From the NCBI GenBank assembly GCA_020073525.1, contig JAIQFA010000015.1, positions 1 to 64,000 of the forward strand: a DNA stretch of 64,000 bases, in the 5' to 3' direction. Position 1 is the first letter of the stretch; every line of letters starts with the position of its first letter. This document shows, in pieces, positions 26,114-33,790 of the stretch. The translations under genes were made by a program, and so were the position numbers. Source of the stretch: Terriglobia bacterium. Its GTDB lineage: Bacteria; Acidobacteriota; Terriglobia; Terriglobales; Acidobacteriaceae. The notes beneath the pieces were generated by a model. That model did no database searches. It was not told the DNA's origin and saw nothing but the letters and a program-made list of their open reading frames with translations.

Positions 26114-26599
26114 ATGCGGAAACAAAAGGGCTTCTCACTGATCGAACTGCTGATCGTGGTGGCGATCATCCTGATCATCGCCGCGATTGCTATCCCGAAC
26201 CTATTGCGTGCACGTATTGCGGCCAATGAATCGTCCGCAGTGGCGTCGATTCGTACACTGAACACAGCACAGATTTCTTACAACTCCGCTTACCCGACGG
26301 TCGGCTTCTCGGTCAATTTGGCCAATCTAGCGGGCACGACCTGCAATCCGCCGGCTTCAAACAGCGCTTGCTTGATCGATACGAATCTAGCGGCCGGCAC
26401 CAAGAGCGGCTATACGTTTGCCATGGGGTCTACGGCCAACGCCGGACTGAACGTGGGCTATCAAGCATCGGCTGACCCGCTGAGTCCGAATTCGACGGGC
26501 GTGCGCTACTTCTGCTCGTTTGAGGACGCGGTTGTGCGTTCTGGAGCGGCAACGTTGGCGGGTTCGGCTTGCACAAATGCGGCTAGCCCACTGCAGTAA
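26114..26599 (+). CDS. pilA: Type IV pilin (PilA-like), copy 1
   Basis: A 161-residue prepilin. The short leader MRKQKG is cut before FSLIELLIVVAIILIIAAIA, which includes the conserved Glu5. The hydrophobic N-terminal helix is followed by the globular part with AQISYNSAYPTVGF, a Cys pair region (TCNPPASNSACLID) and a C-terminal GVRYFCSFEDAVVRSG. It is about 65% alike the second pilin downstream over the whole length by eye. GAGGA lies 8 bases upstream of the ATG. A clear terminator follows, so it is probably the major, highly expressed subunit. Confidence 0.95.
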   Translation: MRKQKGFSLIELLIVVAIILIIAAIAIPNLLRARIAANESSAVASIRTLNTAQISYNSAYPTVGFSVNLANLAGTTCNPPASNSACLIDTNLAAGTKSGYTFAMGSTANAGLNVGYQASADPLSPNSTGVRYFCSFEDAVVRSGAATLAGSACTNAASPLQ

Positions 26600-26638
26600 C
26601 TCGAATGTGGCAAAGTACCTGGGGGAGGGTACAAGCCG

Positions 26639-26673
26639 AAAAAAAGCAGAGGAGAAATCCTCTGCTTTTTTTA
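26639..26673 (+). terminator. Rho-independent terminator after pilin 1
   Basis: AAAAAAAGCAGAGG and CCTCTGCTTTTTTT form a perfect stem with a 6-base loop and a U-tract, 40 bases after the pilin stop codon. Confidence 0.92.
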
Positions 26674-26840
26674 TTGTGAGACCCTTTTTTGGTAATTGCT
26701 CGGTCCCAAGTCCGGAAATCGACTGACACAAAATGTCCCTTGCGATGCAGGAGAATGGCGAAAGCGGCGCACGAGGGGAGGGTGGCTCCGAATTGCATTG
26801 CATTCAAACCACTTATGCGGTTGGTGGGGGGGGACTAGTC

Positions 26841-26856
26841 CGGCACGCAAAGTGCA
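26841..26856 (+). promoter_or_regulatory. Sigma-54-type (-24/-12) promoter for pilin 2
   Basis: CGGCACGCAAAGTGCA has GG and GC 12 bases apart and the near-consensus GGCACG at -24 with GTGC at -12. Transcription would start near 26866, giving a leader of about 45 bases to the ATG at 26911. This is one of the best promoter matches in the window. Confidence 0.7.
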
Positions 26857-26910
26857 ACAGTCCTGTCGAGAACTGGATCTCATGTCGTCATCCGGCTCGG
26901 AGGAGATGCG

Positions 26911-27387
26911 ATGCGAAGAACTAAAGGGTTTTCTCTCATTGAACTGTTGATTGTCGTGGCCATCATTCTGATCATCGCGGCGATTGCGATACCCAGTTTT
27001 CTGCATTCGCGCATGGCGGCCAACGAGTCAGCCGCAGTGGCAGCGGTCCGGACCGTGAACACGGCGCAGATCTCGTTCAGTTCGGCTTATCCGACCGTGG
27101 GCTATGCGGCTACCCTGACGGCTCTGGCAGGAACCAGTTGTAGTCCGCCGAGTGCGACCGGCGCCTGCTTGATTGACGAGACTCTGGCCAGTGGCACAAG
27201 GCAGGGGTATTCCTTCACGCTGACCACCGTCACAGGCCCACCGAATTCCGCCTACACGATTGTCGCAGGCCCGATCCAGCAGAACTACAATGGGGTCCGC
27301 TATTTCTGTTCGTTTGCTGACGCGGTGGTCCGCTATAGCCTGAACACGATCTCCACCTGCGATCCTACGATCGCTCCCCAGAATTAG
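26911..27387 (+). CDS. Type IV pilin (PilA-like), copy 2
   Basis: A 158-residue prepilin with leader MRRTKG and mature start FSLIELLIVVAIILIIAAIA. The globular domain has AQISFSSAYPTVGYAATL, SCSPPSATGACLIDE and GVRYFCSFADAVVRYS, matching the first pilin block by block. GGAGGAG is 5 bases before the ATG. Having its own sigma-54-type promoter and lying behind the terminator of copy 1, it can be expressed independently. Whether it is a second major subunit, a minor pilin or a variant is unknown. Confidence 0.94.
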   Translation: MRRTKGFSLIELLIVVAIILIIAAIAIPSFLHSRMAANESAAVAAVRTVNTAQISFSSAYPTVGYAATLTALAGTSCSPPSATGACLIDETLASGTRQGYSFTLTTVTGPPNSAYTIVAGPIQQNYNGVRYFCSFADAVVRYSLNTISTCDPTIAPQN

Positions 27388-27497
27388 GGCTGGGACAGCG
27401 ATCGATTTCCCAGGAACCGGCTTCGGTCCCCCACCGGGCAGTTTACCTTCGTAACCTTTCCGAGGAACTCCCACCCGCGTCGCGCAATAGCATTGCT

Positions 27498-27503
27498 TAT
27501 AAT
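27498..27503 (+). promoter_or_regulatory. Candidate -10 box upstream of the ABC transporter operon
   Basis: TATAAT at 27498 stands about 70 bases before the ABC ATPase ATG and is followed by a duplicated TTATTAGAT. No good -35 hexamer is visible at the right distance. Confidence 0.4.
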
Positions 27504-27572
27504 CCTCTTTATTAGATTTATTAGATTCCACATCAAATTTCCAGCAAGGGGCCCGGCACTGCGCGGATAGCC

Positions 27573-28529
27573 ATGGCTGCGATTGAAATTCTCGATCTCG
27601 AAAAAAAATATCTCGTCGGATTCTGGCGCAAACGGCCAAAACTCGCCCTGCGCCCGCTCCGCCTGACGATTGAAGAAGGGGAGGTCTTCGGCTTTCTCGG
27701 CCCGAATGGCGCGGGCAAGACCACTACCCTTAAGCTTCTCATGGGGCTGGTGTTTCCAACCGCAGGCACGGCGCGGATTCTGGGCATGCGTATGGACGAT
27801 CCGCGTGTGAAATCCCAGATTGGATTTCTGCCCGAGCAACCCTACTTCTACGACCATCTCAGCGCCCGGGAACTGCTCAATTATTACGCGCAGCTTTCTG
27901 GAGTTCCGGCCAAAGCGTGCTCGGGCCGTGTGGAGCAAATGCTGGCGCGGGTGGGATTGAGCGATTCCGCCGGCGTGCAATTGCGGAAGTTCTCCAAGGG
28001 CATGTTGCAGCGGGTGGGACTGGCGCAGGCCATCTTGCACGAGCCGAAGCTGGTATTTCTGGACGAACCGATGTCGGGACTGGACCCGGTGGGGCGGCGC
28101 GAGGTTCGAGATCTCATTCAGCAACTGCGTTCCGAAGGCAAGACGGTTTTCTTTTCGACCCACATCCTGTCGGATGCGGAAGCACTTTGCGACCGGGTGG
28201 GCATCATCCATGAGGGCGAGTTGCGCGGCGTGGGGGCAGTAGCGGAACTGACCTCTCAAACCAAGGGTAAAGTCGAGATCATCTTTTGCGCGCAAAACGT
28301 GCCCGCAGGTTTGGCCGCCCTCGGAGCTCAAGCCTGGGTCAGCGGGGACATGGTGAATGCTGTACTGACGGAAGAGCAGCAGGATGCCGCTTTGGAAGTA
28401 TTGCGCCGCGAGCGCCTCAAACTGATTTCATTGACGCCGGTGCGCAACTCGCTTGAGGAATATTACATCCAGAAACTTCGGCCCTCGGAAACCCATGAAG
28501 AAGAAAGCCGGAAAGGGGCCAGCGCGTGA
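27573..28529 (+). CDS. ABC transporter ATP-binding protein (PilH-like by position)
   Basis: A 318-residue ABC ATPase with Walker A GPNGAGKTTT (near residue 44), a signature-like RKFSKGMLQRVGLAQAI and Walker B LVFLDEPMSGLDPVGRRE, followed by the switch histidine in FFSTHILSDAE. It is followed by its permease with a four-base overlap. Lying directly after two pilin genes, it recalls pilH in the pilA-pilG-pilH-pilI cluster of Myxococcus xanthus, whose ABC transporter is required for type IV pilus function. The ABC family is certain; the pilus role is inferred from position. Confidence 0.92.
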   Translation: MAAIEILDLEKKYLVGFWRKRPKLALRPLRLTIEEGEVFGFLGPNGAGKTTTLKLLMGLVFPTAGTARILGMRMDDPRVKSQIGFLPEQPYFYDHLSARELLNYYAQLSGVPAKACSGRVEQMLARVGLSDSAGVQLRKFSKGMLQRVGLAQAILHEPKLVFLDEPMSGLDPVGRREVRDLIQQLRSEGKTVFFSTHILSDAEALCDRVGIIHEGELRGVGAVAELTSQTKGKVEIIFCAQNVPAGLAALGAQAWVSGDMVNAVLTEEQQDAALEVLRRERLKLISLTPVRNSLEEYYIQKLRPSETHEEESRKGASA

Positions 28530-29302
28530 ACTCGAGAATCGCAAACATCGCCTTCAATACGTTCCGCGAAGCGGTGCGCGACCGGGTCCTGTATAACCTG
28601 ATCGCCTATGCACTGCTGCTTTCCGGGGCGGCGATCCTGGTGGGTGAAATTTCCATCGATATCGAGCGCCTGGTGGTGGTGAACCTGGGCCTGACGGCGG
28701 TCTCCCTGTTCGGAGTGGTGATCGCCATCTTCATCGGGATCGGACTAGTGTCGAAAGAAATGGACAAGCGCACTCTTTACACCGTGTTATCGCGCCCGGT
28801 TCGACGTTGGGAATTCGTAGTCGGCAAGTTTTTTGGGCTCACGGGAACGTTGGTGGTGAACACCTTCTTCATGGCGCTCGGCGTGTTTCTCGCACTGCTG
28901 TACGTGGCGCACAAATTCGAGAGGATGGACGTGTGGGTATTGGCTGCACTCTATTTTATTGTCCTGCAGTTTTTCATCGTGTGCGCCCTGTCCCTGTTTT
29001 TCTCTTCCTTTTCGACGCCTCTCATGTCGGCCGTCTTTACTTTCGCGCTGTTCGTTATCGGAAGCCTGGCGGAAGATCTGCGGGGCTTTGCCAGAATCAT
29101 GCCGGGGGAGGGAGGCTGGCTCGCGACCGCCATCGCCTATCTGGTACCGAATTTTTCCGCGCTGAACGTGATCAGCCAGGTGGCGCATGGCGACGCCGTC
29201 CCCGGGCGCTTGATGCTCTACAACACCGTGTATGCGCTGCTGTACTCGGCGATGGCGATTTCGGGAGCGGTGCTGATCTTCCAGCGCCGGAATTTGAAAT
29301 GA
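28526..29302 (+). CDS. ABC-2 type permease (PilI-like by position)
   Basis: A 258-residue membrane protein with about six hydrophobic segments, beginning MNSRIANIAFNTFREAVRDRVLYNLIAYALLL as in ABC-2 permeases. The motif VSKEMDKRTLYTVLSRPVRRWEFVVGKFFGL is typical of this group. Its GTG start overlaps the ATPase stop, and its own stop overlaps the next ATG (ATGA). The three genes therefore form one operon. Confidence 0.9.
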   Translation: MNSRIANIAFNTFREAVRDRVLYNLIAYALLLSGAAILVGEISIDIERLVVVNLGLTAVSLFGVVIAIFIGIGLVSKEMDKRTLYTVLSRPVRRWEFVVGKFFGLTGTLVVNTFFMALGVFLALLYVAHKFERMDVWVLAALYFIVLQFFIVCALSLFFSSFSTPLMSAVFTFALFVIGSLAEDLRGFARIMPGEGGWLATAIAYLVPNFSALNVISQVAHGDAVPGRLMLYNTVYALLYSAMAISGAVLIFQRRNLK

Positions 29303-30231
29303 GTTCCACCCAGCGCGTAAACCTGGTGGCGACCGCGGTGCTAATGTTGTCCATGGCAGGAGGAATTGCGACCCTCAACGCCATCGACCGCTCGCGCCTG
29401 CGATCGGTAGCGCAAGAAGCGCTCTATCTGCGCTCTTCCAATGTGCTGCGTTGGTTGAGCCTCGGCTACACTGGATTACTCGCCGACATCTACTGGACAC
29501 GGGCGGTGCAGTACTTTGGCGAACAGCATCACAGCGGTTCCGGCGATTTCCGCTTGCTGGCGCCCCTGCTCGAAATCACGACGGAACTCGATCCAAAGCT
29601 GCTGCCAGCCTACCAGTTTGGGGCCAACTTCCTCGCTCCCCAACCACCCAACGGCGCGGGGTTACCGGAATCCGCGCTGCAGCTCATGAGGTACGGAATC
29701 GAGCACAATCCCGACCAGTGGCGGCTTTACTATAATTTGGGATTTCTATACTTCACCGAGTTCAAGGACTACTCCAAAGCGGCAGATGCATTTGCCCAGG
29801 GAGCAAAACTTCCGGTAACCAGTCAATTTATGCCCATCCTCGCGGCACGGATGGCGCAGCATGCGGGCGAATTCGACACGGCGCGCATGTTGTGGTTCAC
29901 CACCTACCAGAGCACCAAGGAAGCAGGCATCCGGCAAAACGCGGTCGAACACCTGCGCGCTCTGCAAGTGGATGAAGATGTAACTCGGCTGGAACAAGTC
30001 ATCGCAAAGTACACTCAACAGTCTGGCCGATTGCCGGCCAGCATGGGCGATCTGGAGCGGGCCGGGTCTATCCGTGGAACTCCCGCCGATCCAAATGGCC
30101 GGCCCTACAAGCTGATGCCGGATGGCCGGATCGAAGTGCAGCATCCAGAGAGCCTTTATTTCATCACCAAGGGACTTCCGCCAGGCGTGCAGCCCCCGCA
30201 ACCGTCGCGCGAAGCACGGCCAGCAAAGTAG
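29299..30231 (+). CDS. TPR-type membrane-anchored protein in the ABC operon
   Basis: A 310-residue protein starting at the ATG that overlaps the permease stop. One N-terminal membrane segment (VATAVLMLSMAGGIATLNAI) is followed by helical repeats: LLPAYQFGANFL, WRLYYNLGFLYFTEFKDYSKAADAFAQGA and FDTARMLWFTTYQSTKEA. The C-terminal part RLPASMGDLERAGSIRGTPADPNGRPYKL resembles the C-terminal module of some pseudopilins and assembly proteins. It could play the part that PilG plays with PilHI in Myxococcus, but no sequence match is claimed. Its TAG stop is the start of a palindromic repeat. Confidence 0.75.
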   Translation: MSSTQRVNLVATAVLMLSMAGGIATLNAIDRSRLRSVAQEALYLRSSNVLRWLSLGYTGLLADIYWTRAVQYFGEQHHSGSGDFRLLAPLLEITTELDPKLLPAYQFGANFLAPQPPNGAGLPESALQLMRYGIEHNPDQWRLYYNLGFLYFTEFKDYSKAADAFAQGAKLPVTSQFMPILAARMAQHAGEFDTARMLWFTTYQSTKEAGIRQNAVEHLRALQVDEDVTRLEQVIAKYTQQSGRLPASMGDLERAGSIRGTPADPNGRPYKLMPDGRIEVQHPESLYFITKGLPPGVQPPQPSREARPAK

Positions 30232-30303
30232 AGACGGGGCTTGCCCCGTCTCCGCTCGCACCGGTTCATCTGCTGCGGGAGACGCGGCAGGCCGCGTCTC
30301 TAC
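30228..30303. repeat. GTAGAGAC palindrome pair, copy 2
   Basis: Two palindromes occur in a row: GTAGAGACGGGGC-TT-GCCCCGTCTCC at 30228 and GGGAGACGCGGC-AG-GCCGCGTCTCTAC ending at 30303. The first uses GGGG/CCCC where the second uses GCGG/CCGC, so pairing is kept while bases differ. The first unit includes the TAG stop of the upstream gene. Confidence 0.88.
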
Positions 30304-30349
30304 AGGAAAATTCCAATTCCACGCCAGCACTTTTGTTAGCATTCTTTGC

Positions 30350-31120
30350 GTGCCTGCAAATTCCTCCCCACAATTCCGGAGCGCGTTCCGCAACTGGTGG
30401 CATGAGCAAAGGCAAGAGCATGGCGTCGCAAGCACGACTTCCCTTCTGATCCGCAATCTGTGGAACTTCGTCCGCGAATCGACGCCCGAACGGCGCCGCC
30501 AGCGTTATGGCGACATGGAGTACGACTGGGAGAACCGCGTCAACACGACTAGCGGCACGGTGGACTGGCGCGCGCGGCTGCTGGGAATATTTCATTCTCC
30601 GTATCAGCCGACCGACCCGGCCCTGTTTCGGGAGATGATGGCGAGCCTGCCTATTGAGTTCGATCAGTTCACCTTCGTCGATCTCGGATCGGGCAAGGGA
30701 CGGACTCTGCTGATGGCATCGGAGTATCCATTTCGAAGAATTGTGGGAGTGGAATGGATTGAGGAATTGCATCGCGCGGCGCAGCAGAACATCCGCGATT
30801 ATCGGAGCCCTACCCAACGCTGCACGCGGATCGAAGCCCTGCTTGCCGACGCTCGCCAGTTCGAACTCCCGGAGGAACCGCTGCTGCTGTACCTTTTCAA
30901 CCCGCTGCCTGAACGTGCGCTGTCCGAAGTGCTTCAGCGGCTCGGGAAATCGCTGATTGAAGCACCACGGACGGTATGGATCGTTTACCACAATCCACAG
31001 CTGGAAACGATACTCAGCGTTTCAGGTTTTTTGGAAAAGGCAATCGGGACGCCTCAATATTCCGTGTACCGTCAATCCTGCGGTAGTGCATCACCGGGTT
31101 GGCCACAAATTCAAATTTGA
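30350..31120 (+). CDS. Class I SAM-dependent methyltransferase
   Basis: About 256 residues from a GTG at 30350. The longer frame to 30122 runs through the palindromic repeats and is rejected. The SAM-binding motif I is FVDLGSGKGRTLLMASEYPF, followed by the acidic end of strand 2 in IVGVEWIEEL. Later motifs are LLADARQFELPEEPLLLYLFNPLPE. No substrate is apparent. The 3' end overlaps the convergent TPR/protease gene by 107 bases. The start is uncertain because no ribosome-binding site stands out. Confidence 0.78.
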   Translation: MPANSSPQFRSAFRNWWHEQRQEHGVASTTSLLIRNLWNFVRESTPERRRQRYGDMEYDWENRVNTTSGTVDWRARLLGIFHSPYQPTDPALFREMMASLPIEFDQFTFVDLGSGKGRTLLMASEYPFRRIVGVEWIEELHRAAQQNIRDYRSPTQRCTRIEALLADARQFELPEEPLLLYLFNPLPERALSEVLQRLGKSLIEAPRTVWIVYHNPQLETILSVSGFLEKAIGTPQYSVYRQSCGSASPGWPQIQI

Positions 31121-32774
31121 CCAGCGCATCGCGGTAATTGATTTTCAGATTCAAAGCGTTAAGCATAGGGAACCCGATCATTCCCGACACCTCGGTTCCG
31201 ACGGACTGACTGAGGTTCGACAGATCGAATGCAACCATATCAATATTGTTCTGCCGCAGGCCGCCGAATTCCAGCACAACTGTGCCGGTCTCGTAAACTT
31301 TGTTCACCTCTCCGCTCAAGCCCTTGACAGTAATTTCTGACATCCCGTGGACCTTAGTGACTTCGCGCGCCGCATCCGGAGTAATCGAATTGTTGAAGGC
31401 ACCGGAATCGATGAGGAACAGTTTTCCCTTAACCTCGTTGATGTTGGTGGGCACAAGCAACATGTGGCCAAAGCGGAGAACTCCCGCATAGCCCTTCATC
31501 TCAGGACCGATGAATCGGTCAAAATATTTGGGGGCCGACGCGGGACTCGCCACCTGCGCGCCGTTGCCGACAGCCTTCGGATCAGGCTCGGAGCGCACCT
31601 GGTCATCGTCCGTCGCAAGCGAAGGTTTGACCGGTGGTTCTCCCGGGCGGGCCGGCAATTGGCTCAGGTTCATCTTGCGCTTGGGAAAATCGAGTTCGAT
31701 CAGAAATTGTTGGAACACATCTGCGCCAATCAGTCCCTCTTCGTCACCTACAGAGCCTTTGTCGACAACGCCCAAAAGACAGTTGCGGAATTCCAGTTTG
31801 CCAATGCGAATCGAATCGGCATAGGCCGAATATCCCTTGGCCGCGCCTTCGTCGCCGACGCCGCCGATGCTCACCTTCGCCATTCGCTGAACGCCGGCGC
31901 GCTCCGCGAGTCTGCGATTGATGGTAATTCCGCCCGCGCCCGTATCCAGCATGAGCTTGGATTTCTGACCATTAACCACGACCTGCAGCCCCACACCGCG
32001 CATGTGTTTTGCATCGATCTGAAGTGGCAGCAGGTCTGTTTCGGTTGCCGTCACGTCGGAGACCAGCCGGCAGTGCGCAGCTGGCCCGTTCTGGCGTGCT
32101 TTGAGCATTTCGAGATACTCTCGCAGACCGCGCTGGGTATCGGCGGCGTCGCCGTGTGTTCCGGCAAGATAGGATTCCAGGAACTGGACGCGGTCTTGGC
32201 GCGGAAGTGTGCCCATCCACTCTTTCTGCACGTCCGGATCACTGGGATCAAGGTCGTGGGCTCGCACAATGAGGCGGTGCTCCCGCGCGTACAGGCCAGA
32301 GGCAGAAGAAATTCGAGCCAGCCCCAAATAAGCTCGCGCCGGAGCCCCTCCGGCATTGATCACCTGGACGAAGATCTTCTCGGCATCGGGAATCCTGCCC
32401 TGGCGGAACAGCAACTCCGCCTGCACGACCTTGAGTCCGGGGTCTGCAGGCTTGGCTTGCAGCCCCTTCACTAACATCTCGTCGGCATCGCGAAGCTTGT
32501 CCTGCTTCAAATAGCAGCGGACGATTCCTGTGTACGCTTCCGCAGTTTCCGTGCCCGACTTCAGCACCTGGTTGTATTGAGCGATTGCCTGGTCGAAGGA
32601 ACCTTTCCGAAACTGGTCATCGGCCTCCTTAAGAAGTGGGGCCGGTTCGCTTTCTACACTCGTGGCTCGTTTTGCCTGCTGCGCGACAACCGGCAAACCA
32701 CGGAATAAGACTCCAACGGCCGTAAAAAGAACGGCCGCCACGCAGCAACGACGAATTCTAGTTTGCCGCATCAT
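31014..32774 (-). CDS. TPR protein with two retropepsin-like aspartic peptidase domains
   Basis: About 586 residues from the ATG at 32774. A signal sequence (CCVAAVLFTAVGVLFRGLPV) is followed by TPR units (about 45-210), then two aspartyl protease-like domains. The first has KLMLDTGAGGITINRRLAE (D277) and later EGLIGADVFQQFLIELDFP. The second has GKLFLIDSGAFNNSITPDAA (D456) and SGMIGFPMLNALNLKINY. Both keep the D-T/S-G catalytic triplet and the hydrophobic-hydrophobic-G flap of retropepsins, which normally dimerise. Here both halves are on one chain. It is probably periplasmic. The target is unknown, though the neighbouring LolA-like protein suggests the cell envelope. Confidence 0.82.
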   Translation of the reverse strand: MMRQTRIRRCCVAAVLFTAVGVLFRGLPVVAQQAKRATSVESEPAPLLKEADDQFRKGSFDQAIAQYNQVLKSGTETAEAYTGIVRCYLKQDKLRDADEMLVKGLQAKPADPGLKVVQAELLFRQGRIPDAEKIFVQVINAGGAPARAYLGLARISSASGLYAREHRLIVRAHDLDPSDPDVQKEWMGTLPRQDRVQFLESYLAGTHGDAADTQRGLREYLEMLKARQNGPAAHCRLVSDVTATETDLLPLQIDAKHMRGVGLQVVVNGQKSKLMLDTGAGGITINRRLAERAGVQRMAKVSIGGVGDEGAAKGYSAYADSIRIGKLEFRNCLLGVVDKGSVGDEEGLIGADVFQQFLIELDFPKRKMNLSQLPARPGEPPVKPSLATDDDQVRSEPDPKAVGNGAQVASPASAPKYFDRFIGPEMKGYAGVLRFGHMLLVPTNINEVKGKLFLIDSGAFNNSITPDAAREVTKVHGMSEITVKGLSGEVNKVYETGTVVLEFGGLRQNNIDMVAFDLSNLSQSVGTEVSGMIGFPMLNALNLKINYRDALVKFEFVANPVMHYRRIDGTRNIEASRLPFPKNLKR

Positions 32775-32900
32775 AAGGAACTGAAAAGTTTGCCATGACG
32801 CCCAGGGGCGGCTCAAGCTCAAATAAAGCGTTGAACATTCATCTGTGATTTACAGCACGCGACAGAGCTGCCGCAGTAGAATCGGGAAGGGGATCCATCG

Positions 32901-33560
32901 TTGAACCGCCGCCTTCTCTCGCTGTTGATACTGCTCACAGTCTTCGTCCTGCCCACGCAAGCCCAGGATATCCGTCAACTCGCCCGGGCGGTCGATGACC
33001 ACTACAACCACCTGCGCAGTTTGCAGTCGGACTTCACTGAGATCTACCGGGGCGATGGCCCGGAACGCGTGGAATCGGGTACGCTGTGGCTGAAAAAGCC
33101 GCGCAAGATGCGCTGGGAATATCGTTCTCCGAAAGAGAAGCTGTTTATCAGCGACGGGCAAGCGGTGTGGTTTTACCTGCCGGCGGAACGGCAACTCAGA
33201 AAGACGGAACTCTGGAAGCTGGACGACTTGCGATCACCCCTTGCATTCTTGCTCGGTAAAACCAAATTGGAGAATGAGTTACGAGGACTTTCCAAGGTGG
33301 TGGATCAAGCGCCGCTGGGTGCCGGGAACACCCTGTTGCGGGGGATTCCTCAGGCGATGGCAGGCCAGGTGAACGAGGTGCAACTGGAGATCACTCCGGC
33401 CGACCAGATTGTCCGCATCGTACTACTGGAACCGGACGGGGCGGCCACAGAGTTTCGCTTTGCCGGCTGGAAAGAGAATTTGGACTTGAACGACAGTCGA
33501 TTTCGGTTCACCCCTCCGCCGGGGGTCGAAACGGTGGAAGGCGAATTGGCACCGCCGTAG
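32901..33560 (+). CDS. lolA: LolA-like outer membrane lipoprotein carrier
   Basis: A 219-residue periplasmic protein with signal peptide (MNRRLLSLLILLTVFVLPTQAQ). The mature part matches LolA: LQSDFTEIYRG, GTLWLKKPRKMRWEYRSPKEKLFISDGQAVWFYLP and the C-terminal LDLNDSRFRFTPPPGVE. LolA carries lipoproteins from the inner to the outer membrane. The start is a TTG at 32901 with GGAAGGGGA upstream. Its TAG stop is provided by the palindromic repeat that follows. Confidence 0.88.
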   Translation: MNRRLLSLLILLTVFVLPTQAQDIRQLARAVDDHYNHLRSLQSDFTEIYRGDGPERVESGTLWLKKPRKMRWEYRSPKEKLFISDGQAVWFYLPAERQLRKTELWKLDDLRSPLAFLLGKTKLENELRGLSKVVDQAPLGAGNTLLRGIPQAMAGQVNEVQLEITPADQIVRIVLLEPDGAATEFRFAGWKENLDLNDSRFRFTPPPGVETVEGELAPP

Positions 33561-33641
33561 AGACGGGGTTTGCCCGGTCTCCCGCGTGCCGCGCCGCCAA
33601 AGTTGGGTTCGGTCTGAGACGCGGCAAGCCGCGTCTCTACG
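33557..33641. repeat. GTAGAGAC palindrome pair, copy 3
   Basis: GTAGAGACGGGG-TTTG-CCCGGTCTCC begins inside the last codon and stop of lolA, and GAGACGCGGC-AA-GCCGCGTCTC ends at 33641. As at 30228, one unit has a GGGG-type and the other a GCGG-type stem. Confidence 0.85.
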
Positions 33642-33790
33642 GAGGAGTCGGATACCCATTTGAAAGGCCTTGGTTACTTGCGTACCACACAGAGGGACAG
33701 GTTGCGGTAAGCGCTTTGGGAACACGATGTTACACTGGGCATGGAACACCGGGAGAAAGACCCCGGAAACACGGAACTAACCGATAGTAA

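Noticed and set aside
30122-30349. Longer N-terminus for the methyltransferase
   Set aside because: It runs through the preceding gene's end and two palindromic repeats.
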